Assembly (NCBI GenBank): GCA_013139625.1
Contig: WTAK01000397.1
Location: 1 to 8,144, forward strand
Origin: Candidatus Delongbacteria bacterium
GTDB lineage: Bacteria; UBA4055
Length of the DNA stretch: 8,144 bases
Direction of reading: 5' to 3'
Below, piece by piece: positions 1 through 6,012 of the stretch; within the stretch, counting starts at the first letter, position 1, and every line of letters starts with the position of its first letter. The translations under genes were made by a program, and so were the position numbers. The notes beneath the pieces were generated by a model. That model was given only the letters and a program-made list of their open reading frames with translations, was not told the DNA's origin and ran no database searches.

Positions 1-60
1 GAGAAAAGTTTTAACTGCCTGTAATTTCAACTCTTTACTATACTTCTTACGCTTCTCCAT
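1..60 (-). CDS. IS3-family transposase OrfA, N-terminal 20 residues only
   Basis: The minus strand from 60 to 1 reads MEKRKKYSKELKLQAVKTFL, open to the window edge. A basic start followed by KYS-KE-K--AV is the usual opening of the helix-turn-helix domain of OrfA in IS3/IS150 transposases, which binds the terminal repeats and, after a programmed frameshift, is joined to the DDE integrase domain of OrfB. GGAGG lies five bases upstream of the ATG (minus-strand reading GGAGGTTTTTATG). Only the beginning is visible, so activity and intactness are unknown. Confidence 0.8.
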   Translation of the reverse strand, partial: MEKRKKYSKELKLQAVKTFL

Positions 61-100
61 AAAAACCTCCCATCCAGTAATATACATGTCCTTTTTGTCC

Positions 101-126
101 GTGTCCACTTTATGGGGTGCAGTTCA
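101..126 (-). repeat. IS terminal inverted repeat (outer end at 126)
   Basis: The minus-strand reading starts TGAACTGCACCCCATAAAGT and continues with GGACAC. The TGxACTGCACCC opening is the recognisable part of IS150-group ends. The partner repeat is outside the window, so the inner limit is approximate. Confidence 0.65.
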
Positions 127-234
127 ATTTGACACTTTGCTTGTGTTATATTCCACAAATATACATGAATACCAAGAATGTAGGGGAAGGTTCCCATGCC
201 TTCCCGGATGTGGAATAAGACAAAGGGGAGTAAA

Positions 235-1098
235 GTGAAAAAAGAAATACAAAAATTCGAAGAGGTAGCATTAAAAGAAAAAATATTTACAATTCGCGGT
301 TGTCAGGTAATGCTTGATAGAGATCTTGCGGAGTTATATGAAGTAGAAACTCGAAGACTCAATGAGCAGGTAAAAAGAAACAAAGAAAGATTCCCTGAAA
401 TATTTTGTTTTCAACTTAAGGTAGATGAATTCGAAAACTTGATGTCGCAATTTGCGACATCAAGTTGGGGTGGGTATAGAAAACAACCTTATGCTTTTAC
501 AGAGCAGGGTGTTGTTATGTTGTCATCAGTATTAAGAAGTTCGAGGGCAGTTTACATGAGTATACAAGTAGTAGAAGCTTTTATAGCAATGCGTAAATTC
601 ATTAATTCAAATTCTCAGATTTTTCAAAGATTGGATAGAGTCGAAATAAAGCAGATCGAAACTGATAATAAATTTGATAAAGTTTTCTCTGCATTAGAAA
701 ATAAAGATGATCTTCCTGAGCAAGGTGTTTTCTTTCAAGGAGAGATATTTAAAGCATATAAATTTGTTTCTAATATTTTTAGAAGTGCAAAAAGTTCAAT
801 CGTAATTATAGACAATTATATTGATGATACTGTTTTAACGCATTTAACTAAGAAAAATAAGAATGTGAAAGTTAAGATATTAACGAAATCAATCTCAAAG
901 CAGCTTAAATTAGATATTGATAAATTTGAGAAGGAGCATTTTGCAATTGAGGTTAAAGCTTATAAGAAATCTCATGATAGGTTTATTGTAATTGATGATG
1001 AAATTGTTTATCATTTTGGGGCTTCATTGAAGGATCTAGGGAAGAAGCTATTTGGGTTTTCTAAATTTGAGATTGATGCGTTAAAAACATTTCTTTAA
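235..1098 (+). CDS. ORF6N-domain DNA-binding protein with C-terminal phospholipase-D-like domain
   Basis: From the GTG start the protein has 287 residues. Residues about 15-105 match the ORF6N domain (IFTIRGCQVMLDRDLAELY, RFPEIFCFQL, SQFATSSWGG, PYAFTEQGVVML), a DNA-binding module common in phages and in RhuM/KilA-type bacterial proteins. A probable coiled-coil linker follows (about 127-159). Residues about 170-287 look like a phospholipase-D-type fold, with IVIIDNYIDD and HDRFIVIDDEIVYHFGASLKD. The H-x-R-x4-D there (H247, R249, D254) has Arg where active enzymes have Lys, so it may bind rather than cut. The GTG at 235 is preferred because GGGGAG lies four bases upstream and its product opens like the family (KKEIQ...IFTIRG). 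An ATG at 196 is in frame and also has a purine-rich site, adding 13 residues. No convincing promoter was seen. The coding sequence carries a 31-bp palindrome (436-466). The biological role is unknown. Confidence 0.85.
   Translation: MKKEIQKFEEVALKEKIFTIRGCQVMLDRDLAELYEVETRRLNEQVKRNKERFPEIFCFQLKVDEFENLMSQFATSSWGGYRKQPYAFTEQGVVMLSSVLRSSRAVYMSIQVVEAFIAMRKFINSNSQIFQRLDRVEIKQIETDNKFDKVFSALENKDDLPEQGVFFQGEIFKAYKFVSNIFRSAKSSIVIIDNYIDDTVLTHLTKKNKNVKVKILTKSISKQLKLDIDKFEKEHFAIEVKAYKKSHDRFIVIDDEIVYHFGASLKDLGKKLFGFSKFEIDALKTFL
436..466. repeat. 31-bp near-perfect palindrome inside the ORF6N gene
   Basis: The 15-base arm AACTTGATGTCGCAA (436-450) is followed by one T (451) and then by its exact reverse complement TTGCGACATCAAGTT (452-466). 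It lies within codons for the family-conserved NLMSQFATSS segment. In the same phase the opposite strand encodes NLMSQIATSS. Arms of this length are not expected by chance in a window of this size. Confidence 0.9.
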
Positions 1099-1122
1099 AA
1101 CGAATCTAAATATTTCTTTTAC

Positions 1123-1149
1123 GTTACTTTTGCATTGATCAAAAGTAAC
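1123..1149. repeat. Perfect 10-bp inverted repeat downstream of the ORF6N gene
   Basis: GTTACTTTTG (1123-1132) and CAAAAGTAAC (1140-1149) are exact reverse complements around a 7-base loop, 24 bases after the ORF6N stop. It could end that transcript. However, the stem is AT-rich and no T-run follows, so it is not a typical intrinsic terminator. It also sits at the edge of the larger repeat-rich block. Confidence 0.6.
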
Positions 1150-1159
1150 CAAAAATCTA

Positions 1160-1301
1160 GTCTGCCATTTAATCTCCTAGCATCGTGCTAATTTGTTGCT
1201 GTATCGGTCTGCCTCTTATCGAATGGCAGACGGGGTATATTTTTCTCCATGATACTTTTCACTACCGTTTAAGTATCGGTCGATAAATATATGATAAGAG
1301 G
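1160..1301. repeat. Complex inverted/direct repeat block in a 319-bp gene-free stretch
   Basis: The stretch 1099-1417 has no credible gene but much symmetry. GTCTGCCATT (1160-1169) pairs exactly with AATGGCAGAC (1222-1231). A second GTCTGCC (1207-1213) can pair instead with the same GGCAGAC (1225-1231). Inside is the small hairpin TAGCA-TCG-TGCTA (1178-1190). GTATCGGTC occurs twice in the same direction (1201-1209, 1273-1281). CCTCTTATC (1212-1220) is the reverse complement of GATAAGAGG (1293-1301). It may be a decayed mobile repeat (MITE-like), a dispersed intergenic repeat, or a structured RNA. The sequence alone does not decide. Confidence 0.6.
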
Positions 1302-1360
1302 AGCGCAAAGCTGTTTTTAAATCATTTAGTTATGTATACAGAAAAATAATCCTCGTAGGG

Positions 1361-1389
1361 TTGTTTTTAAAAAATATTATGAGTATATT
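1361..1389 (+). promoter_or_regulatory. Candidate sigma-70 promoter for the SIR2-like gene
   Basis: TTGTTT (1361-1366) and TATATT (1384-1389) are separated by exactly 17 bases, matching the consensus at three of six and five of six positions. Transcription would begin near 1396, giving a leader of about 22 bases that contains the ribosome site GTGGAGA (1407-1413 region). In AT-rich DNA such matches are frequent, so this is only a reasonable candidate. Confidence 0.4.
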
Positions 1390-1417
1390 GAATTTCAACT
1401 AATTAAGTGGAGAATAT

Positions 1418-2473
1418 ATGAGTGATAAAACAGTTTTTGTAATAGGTGCAGGTGCTAGCAAAGAGGTTAATTTGCCTGTCGGGAAGGAATTAAAGTTAAG
1501 AATATCAGAACTTCTCAATATTAAATTTGTTCGCAGTCAAATAAATAAAGGAGATGAAATAATTGCTTCTGCATTTAAGAAGCATGTTTTAGATATAAAA
1601 GGAAATCAGGCAGACTATAATCAATATTTAATAGAAGCAAAAAAAATATCAAAAGCATTACCATTAGCAATATCAATTGATAATTACATTGATGCTCACA
1701 GAGAAAATGAGAATATTTCCTTTTGTGGGAAACTAGCAATTGTCAAAGCGATATTGGAAGCAGAAGGAAATAGTTATCTTACTTTGAAGGGTACGATTAA
1801 TAAAGAGATTAATTTTGAAATATTAGAAAATACATGGTATTTACCCTTCTTTAAATTATTAACAGAGAATTGTAATAAGAATGACTTAACTGAGAGATTT
1901 AAGAAAATAGTACTGATTATATTTAATTATGATAGATGTGTTGAACAATTTCTGTATTATGCTCTGCAAAGGTATTACGATATTAGTGAGCATGAATCAG
2001 CAGAATTACTGAAAACTTTAAAAATATTCCATCCTTATGGTATCGTAGGTCAATTACCTTTTAATAGTAGTGATGTCACTTTTGATTTTGGTGCTAATCC
2101 ATCCCCAACCAAACTTTTACAATTAGCCAATGAAATAAAAACATTCACTGAAGGTACTGACCCAAACTCAAGCGACATTATAGAAATACGAAAAAATATG
2201 GCAATAGCTAATAAAGTTGTTTTTTTAGGATTTGCATTTCACAAATTAAATATAGAATTAATACGTCCTAATTTAGAATTCAATAACGAAGAACATTATA
2301 CTGAGTGTTACGGTTCAGCTTATGGTATTCCATTGCAAGACCATGATGTTATTAATAATATACTTTCTAGATATTTTGAAATATCAAATAATAATATCAG
2401 CTTAGATATACCCAATTCAACATGTAAGGATTTTTTTTCAAACTATATGAGAAGCTTATCTTTCGCTGATTAA
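1418..2473 (+). CDS. SIR2-like domain protein, candidate NAD-consuming defence effector
   Basis: This 351-residue protein has no signal peptide or membrane segment and should be cytoplasmic. The N-terminus TVFVIGAGASKEVNLPVG holds the Gly-rich nucleotide-binding loop of SIR2-type Rossmann folds (GAGAS, residues 10-14). Further motifs fit the same fold: SIDNYIDAH (86-94), IIFNYDRCVE (167-176, with N170 and D172 where SIR2 proteins have their N-D pair), FHPYG (204-208, H205 as likely catalytic His) and VVFLGFAFH (267-275). Known bacterial SIR2-domain defence proteins such as ThsA and DSR2 destroy NAD+ on phage infection. A similar role here is inference. The C-terminal part after about 285 is not recognised. 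The start has GGAGA about six bases upstream. Codon use is unlike the core genes: of the first 15 Ile codons nine are ATA and none ATC, against three ATA and eight ATC of 14 in the next gene. This suggests horizontal acquisition. Confidence 0.75.
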   Translation: MSDKTVFVIGAGASKEVNLPVGKELKLRISELLNIKFVRSQINKGDEIIASAFKKHVLDIKGNQADYNQYLIEAKKISKALPLAISIDNYIDAHRENENISFCGKLAIVKAILEAEGNSYLTLKGTINKEINFEILENTWYLPFFKLLTENCNKNDLTERFKKIVLIIFNYDRCVEQFLYYALQRYYDISEHESAELLKTLKIFHPYGIVGQLPFNSSDVTFDFGANPSPTKLLQLANEIKTFTEGTDPNSSDIIEIRKNMAIANKVVFLGFAFHKLNIELIRPNLEFNNEEHYTECYGSAYGIPLQDHDVINNILSRYFEISNNNISLDIPNSTCKDFFSNYMRSLSFAD

Positions 2474-2510
2474 AAACATCAGTTTTAATTATTTCCTATT
2501 ATTTTTAAAA

Positions 2511-2540
2511 CCCTCCGTGTCTCTGTGCCTCCGTGAGAGA
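2511..2540. repeat. CTCCGTG/CTCTGTG-type dispersed intergenic repeat
   Basis: The stretch reads CCCTCCGTGTCTCTGTG followed by CCTCCGTGAGAGA, that is, three short CTC(C/T)GTG units in a row. It is GC-richer than its surroundings and does not encode anything visible. I recall very similar CTCTGTGTCTCTGTG/CTCCGTG strings between genes of many unrelated bacteria. That it is the same repeat is recognition from memory, not a search result. Confidence 0.55.
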
Positions 2541-2562
2541 ACAAAATCTTTTTATAAAACCC

Positions 2563-2610
2563 CATTTTTTTTATTACAGAAGTAATTTAAAAAACTTCAT
2601 TTTTTTTATT
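2563..2610 (+). terminator. Possible weak terminator after the SIR2-like gene, with a 13-bp direct repeat
   Basis: CATTTTTTTTATT occurs twice, at 2563-2575 and 2598-2610. The second copy follows a small inverted repeat, GAAGT (2579-2583) and ACTTC (2594-2598), so a weak stem with a T8 tail could end transcription from the SIR2-like gene. A second small hairpin, ATTAC-AGAA-GTAAT (2573-2586), overlaps it. The stems are short, so confidence is low. Confidence 0.3.
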
Positions 2611-2637
2611 GTGTATCAATTCAACATTTCGTATCTT
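2609..2637 (+). promoter_or_regulatory. Candidate promoter for the phosphohexomutase gene
   Basis: TTGTGT (2609-2614), 17 bases, then TATCTT (2632-2637). Both boxes are only moderate matches (three and four of six). The spacing is ideal and the predicted start near 2644 gives a short leader carrying AAGGAG (2655-2660) seven bases before the ATG. Confidence 0.3.
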
Positions 2638-2667
2638 AGGCGAGTATTTAACATAAGGAGATAAATT

Positions 2668-4041
2668 ATGAACGAAAATATATTTAGAGAATACGACATT
2701 AGAGGGGTAGTTGAGACTGATTTTACTCCTGATACTGTTACAAAGATCGGTAAAGCTTTAGCTACATATTTGATAGAAAAAGGTTTGAATAACTGTGTGA
2801 TCGGATTTGATGCAAGATTATCAGCTGATTATATGTTCGATACTTTCTCAAAAGCAATGCGTGATCTTGGGATAGATATTACTTCTATCGGTCAATGTAC
2901 AACTCCTATGCTATATTTTGCTCAGTATGATCTTAAAGCTGACGCAAGTGTAATGATCACAGGATCTCACAATCCTTCAGATATGAACGGACTCAAGATG
3001 TCAACTAAGTTCGCATCGATCTTTGGGCAAGAGATTCAAGTTCTTAAAAATATCATCCTTGATAATAAATTTTATGTAAAGCCGGCTGACAAAGCAGAAG
3101 GTACACTTGAGACTATCTCAGTCAAAGAGAAGTATCTTGATTATATGAAAGAAAATATCACTATGGGTGATAAGAAGATCAAGATCGTTGTTGACGGTGG
3201 AAATGGTACAGGTGGTGAGATAGCTGCTGAGATATTCAGACATTTTGGTATGGAAGTTGTTGAACTTTATACGAAACCTGATGGAACTTTTCCTAATCAT
3301 CATCCCGATCCAACAGTTCCTGAATATATGACTGACCTTATAGCTAAGGTTCAGGAAGAAAAAGCTGACTTGGGTATTGGTTATGACGGTGATGCTGACA
3401 GGATCGGTATTGTAACTGAGACAGGTAAAATGCTTTTCGGTGATCATCTGATGCTTATCTTTGCTAAAGAGATACTTTCCAGAAAACCCGGTGCTACTAT
3501 CATAGGTGAAGTTAAATGTTCTCAGACAATGTATGACGGTATTGAAGAGCTTGGCGGAAAGGCTGTAATGTGGAAAGCAGGTCATTCTTTGATAAAAGCT
3601 AAGATGAAAGAATTGAAAGCTGAACTTGGTGGAGAAGTTAGTGGTCATATTTTCTTCAAGGATAGATTCTTTGGATTTGATGATGCACTTTATGCTTCAT
3701 TGAGATTATTGGAGATCATGTCTTCTACCGGAAGTTCTATTACCGAACTTTTGAAAGATGTTCCTAAGACTATTATGACACCTGAGATAAGATTAGATAG
3801 CGATGATAATAAGAAGTTTGAAATAGTTAGATTAGTTACAGAGTATTTCAAAAATGCAGGCTATAAGGTAAATGATGTTGATGGGGTCAGAGTTATATTT
3901 GATGATGGATTCGGACTTCTAAGAGCATCGAACACACAACCTGCATTAGTTCAGAGATATGAGGCTCAATCTCAAGAAAGACTAGATGAGATTATGGAGC
4001 TTATTCAAACTAAATTAAAAGAAATAGAAGATAATTTGTAA
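2668..4041 (+). CDS. Phosphomannomutase/phosphoglucomutase (alpha-D-phosphohexomutase family)
   Basis: The enzyme moves a phosphate between C6 and C1 of mannose or glucose through a phosphoserine intermediate, supplying mannose-1-phosphate or glucose-1-phosphate for cell-surface polysaccharides and glycogen. At 457 residues it has the length of AlgC-type enzymes. All four domain signatures are present in order: the catalytic serine loop TGSHNPSDMNG (S100), the Mg2+ loop DGDADR (240-245), the sugar-specificity loop GEVSGH (322-327) and the phosphate-binding loop RASNTQP (419-425). The N-terminal REYDIRGV is also typical. Which sugar it prefers cannot be told from the sequence; GEVSGH is the version found in dual-specificity mannose/glucose enzymes. 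AAGGAG lies seven bases before the ATG. Codon use is balanced, as expected of a core gene. The next gene follows after about 60 bases on the same strand and could be co-transcribed. Confidence 0.95.
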   Translation: MNENIFREYDIRGVVETDFTPDTVTKIGKALATYLIEKGLNNCVIGFDARLSADYMFDTFSKAMRDLGIDITSIGQCTTPMLYFAQYDLKADASVMITGSHNPSDMNGLKMSTKFASIFGQEIQVLKNIILDNKFYVKPADKAEGTLETISVKEKYLDYMKENITMGDKKIKIVVDGGNGTGGEIAAEIFRHFGMEVVELYTKPDGTFPNHHPDPTVPEYMTDLIAKVQEEKADLGIGYDGDADRIGIVTETGKMLFGDHLMLIFAKEILSRKPGATIIGEVKCSQTMYDGIEELGGKAVMWKAGHSLIKAKMKELKAELGGEVSGHIFFKDRFFGFDDALYASLRLLEIMSSTGSSITELLKDVPKTIMTPEIRLDSDDNKKFEIVRLVTEYFKNAGYKVNDVDGVRVIFDDGFGLLRASNTQPALVQRYEAQSQERLDEIMELIQTKLKEIEDNL

Positions 4042-4081
4042 TTTTCTTCGTATATTGCAAGTTCGTTAAACAAAAATGCGT

Positions 4082-4094
4082 TGCCTGGGAGGCA
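4082..4094 (+). promoter_or_regulatory. Small hairpin covering the GGGAGG ribosome site of the transglycosylase gene
   Basis: TGCCT (4082-4086), GGG, AGGCA (4090-4094) form a 5-bp stem whose loop and right arm contain the only strong Shine-Dalgarno-like element, GGGAGG (4087-4092). The chosen ATG is 12 bases downstream, which is long for direct use. Pairing could reduce initiation or the site could be fortuitous. Confidence 0.3.
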
Positions 4095-4104
4095 CTATAG
4101 CAGA

Positions 4105-5637
4105 ATGAGTAAAAATGTGATCAATACCATCATCCTAATTATATTAGTATTAGGAAGTTCTCTGTATAGCGATGATATTTTCAAAAAAGACATCGCACAC
4201 TTAGAGTCATTAAGCGTACATGCAAACCAGCTTGTTAGAGAGAATAATTTAGACGGTTCATTATATTTTTATAATTCTATTATAGCCTACATTGATTCAG
4301 TAGAAGCCGCACACACAAAAACATCCCCCAAATTTAATACAATAAAATCTGACATATTCGAGCATTATGATAATCTAAAAGACCTTGTAGATAAGATTGA
4401 TTATAATTCAAATGAAGAAAAAGTTTTTCACTTGGATAAAAGTGATCTTGGTCTAAACAATAAAGAAAAGATCGAATATGCACCTTTTCCTCACAAAGAA
4501 CTTAAGCTCGTTAAGTATTTCTTAGATATTTATAACGGAAAAAGAAGAAATTCAGCACAGATCTACCTAAACAGAGCTGCAAGATATGTTGATGATGTAA
4601 AAAAGGTGTTTGAAGCTTTCGGATTACCTGAAGAATTAGCTTATGTTCCGATGGCAGAATCAGGATATGTTCCTTTTTCTCATTCTTACGCTAAAGCTGC
4701 AGGCCTGTGGCAATTTATTCCTTCTACCGGTAAGCACTTCGGTCTAAGCATTAACTGGTGGGAAGATGAGAGAAAAGATGTGATAAAATCAACTATTGCA
4801 GCTGCAAAATTCTATAAAGTACTATACAAAAGATTTGAAGACTGGAATCTCGTTTTAGCAGCCTACAATTGCGGTGAAGGCGGCGTGAACAGAAGAATAA
4901 GAAAACATAAATCAAAGAACTTCTGGAGATTGTCGACACTTCCAAAACAGACCAGAGAATATGTGCCTAAACTACGAGCCTTAATAAAGATCGGTATGGA
5001 ACCTGAAAAATACGGATTTGCATATAAATCAGAAAAAGCATTTTATGATACTGTTCATTTGGATAGCTGCATTAGCCTAAAGGTTATTGCAGATCTGGCA
5101 AATCTTACTTACGAAGAAATAAAAAAACATAATCCTCAGTTGAGGCAATGGTGCTTACCACCATATTCAAAGAATTATCCGGTAGTAATGCCTGCTATGT
5201 CAAAGGTAGGGTTCAGAGAGAAATTTAATAAAGTTTCAGAAGATAAATTATATACAATTGAAGAATATACAATTAAGAAAGATGATTCTATAAAGAAGAT
5301 AGCAAATTCATATAAGATAAAAGAAGAAGGTATAAAGAACTTAAATAATGTTTCTACCGATAAGGACTTAGTTGTGGGGGAGAAGATAAAAATTGTCGTA
5401 CCTCCATTGAAGGAGAAGTGGTTCACAGATTTCAATCAAAGATATTTATCATATTACGATGATGAAAAGTATTACTTAGACGGAAGAAAACAAATCAGAT
5501 ACAGAGTGAAAAGTGGTGACAGTGTTTGGGGAATATCTAGAAAATTCAAAGTAAATCATAAAAAGCTGAAGGCTTGGAATAAGATAGGAAAAAGAAACTT
5601 GATAAAGCCTGGACAGAACTTGGTCATTTACTTATAA
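4105..5637 (+). CDS. mltD: Secreted lytic murein transglycosylase, MltD type, with LysM repeats
   Basis: Lytic transglycosylases cut the MurNAc-GlcNAc bond of peptidoglycan, forming 1,6-anhydroMurNAc, and work in the periplasm in wall turnover and remodelling. The 510-residue product opens with a Sec signal (NTIILIILVLGSSLYS-DD). No lipobox Cys is seen, so it is probably soluble or held by its LysM domains rather than lipid-anchored. The SLT domain lies at about 130-290: catalytic Glu in MAESGY (E185), AAGLWQFIPSTG (198-209) and AAYNCGEGGV (252-261). A degenerate LysM-like segment (317-364, VHLDSCISLKVIADL...PVVMP) is followed by two LysM repeats at about 383-432 and 464-510, the last ending the protein with RVKSGDSVWGISRKF. 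This order is that of MltD. The ATG at 4105 is chosen because the signal peptide begins there. An in-frame TTG at 4081 would add eight polar residues and has no ribosome site. Confidence 0.9.
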   Translation: MSKNVINTIILIILVLGSSLYSDDIFKKDIAHLESLSVHANQLVRENNLDGSLYFYNSIIAYIDSVEAAHTKTSPKFNTIKSDIFEHYDNLKDLVDKIDYNSNEEKVFHLDKSDLGLNNKEKIEYAPFPHKELKLVKYFLDIYNGKRRNSAQIYLNRAARYVDDVKKVFEAFGLPEELAYVPMAESGYVPFSHSYAKAAGLWQFIPSTGKHFGLSINWWEDERKDVIKSTIAAAKFYKVLYKRFEDWNLVLAAYNCGEGGVNRRIRKHKSKNFWRLSTLPKQTREYVPKLRALIKIGMEPEKYGFAYKSEKAFYDTVHLDSCISLKVIADLANLTYEEIKKHNPQLRQWCLPPYSKNYPVVMPAMSKVGFREKFNKVSEDKLYTIEEYTIKKDDSIKKIANSYKIKEEGIKNLNNVSTDKDLVVGEKIKIVVPPLKEKWFTDFNQRYLSYYDDEKYYLDGRKQIRYRVKSGDSVWGISRKFKVNHKKLKAWNKIGKRNLIKPGQNLVIYL

Positions 5638-5638
5638 T
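5610..5638 (+). promoter_or_regulatory. Probable sigma-70 promoter for the HU/COX24-like operon
   Basis: TGGACA (5610-5615), a 17-base spacer and a perfect TATAAT (5633-5638) match the consensus at 11 of 12 positions. It lies in the last codons and stop of the transglycosylase gene. The start would be near 5645, leaving a leader of about 45 bases with AGAGGAG (5675-5681). The -10 box sits in the palindrome TTATAATTATAA (5632-5643). This is the best promoter match in the window. Confidence 0.55.
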
Positions 5639-5689
5639 TATAAAATTGAAAATAAATTAGAAAATAATATAAACAGAGGAGAAAAAGAA

Positions 5690-5995
5690 GTGGAAAAAAA
5701 TAACAAAGTAACAAAGTTTGACATCATCAAGAAAGTTCATGAGATCACAGGCCTTTCTTACAAGGAAACAGGCAGTGTTATTAATAACATGCTTGAAGTT
5801 CTTAAGGACAGCTTGAAAGATGGTAGTGTAGTTGAGCTTAGAGGGTTCGGAACTTTTAAAGTAGTTCAAAGAGCTGCAAGAATTGCTTACAAACCTAAAG
5901 GTAGAGAAAGACTAGAAATTCCTGAGAAGAATGTACCTGTATTCAGACCGGTAAAAAGTTTAAAAGATTCTGTAAATAAAAATTCAAAAAAATAA
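5690..5995 (+). CDS. HU/IHF-family DNA-binding protein
   Basis: A nucleoid-associated protein of 101 residues that should bind and bend DNA as a dimer. The N-terminal part (TKFDIIKKVHEITGLSYKET...INNMLEVLKDSLKDG) is the two-helix dimer core. VELRGFGTFKVVQRAARIAY (48-67) is the family signature, and PKGRERLEIPEKNVPVFRP (69-87) is the DNA-inserting beta arm and its return, with Pro78 after LEI. The arm has YKPKGRERLEIP in place of the usual RNPxTGExIxIP, a divergent form. A short Lys-rich tail ends the protein. Whether it is HU or an IHF-like subunit cannot be decided. The start is GTG, supported by AGAGGAG eight bases upstream. Only 17 bases separate its stop from the microprotein gene, so the two are very likely one transcript. 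Confidence 0.93.
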   Translation: MEKNNKVTKFDIIKKVHEITGLSYKETGSVINNMLEVLKDSLKDGSVVELRGFGTFKVVQRAARIAYKPKGRERLEIPEKNVPVFRPVKSLKDSVNKNSKK

Positions 5996-6012
5996 TATAA
6001 TGGGAGGCAATC

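Larger units (their letters stand above)
1..126 (-). mobile_element. Left end of an IS3-family (IS150-like) insertion sequence, partial
   Basis: Read on the minus strand, the element begins at 126 with TGAACTGCACCCC, which resembles the terminal inverted repeats of the IS150 subgroup of IS3 elements (TGTACTGCACCC type). About 65 bases further in lies a GGAGG ribosome site and then the start of an OrfA-like reading frame, the expected layout for the left end. The rest of the element lies beyond base 1, so the target duplication, the right end and whether it is intact cannot be judged. The exact outer border (126) is inferred from the family consensus. Confidence 0.8.

Noticed and set aside
129..152. 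TTGACA followed by TATATT upstream of the ORF6N gene
   Set aside because: The boxes are only 12 bases apart, too close for sigma-70; no acceptable -10 lies 16-18 bases after TTGACA.
1099..1417. CRISPR array
   Set aside because: The repeats are few, short, mostly inverted and irregularly spaced; there are no regular units with spacers and no cas genes.
3118..3648. Long open frame on the minus strand inside the phosphohexomutase gene
   Set aside because: It lies opposite a well-conserved enzyme, has no ribosome site or recognisable motif and a composition expected from the reverse of coding DNA.
4081..4104. In-frame TTG start for the transglycosylase
   Set aside because: It has no ribosome site and would put eight polar residues before a normal signal peptide that begins at the ATG at 4105.
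5175..5435. Minus-strand open frame inside the transglycosylase gene
   Set aside because: It is opposite the LysM-bearing end of a well-supported gene and is rich in Phe/Ser/Ile, as typical for antisense of Lys/Glu-rich coding DNA.
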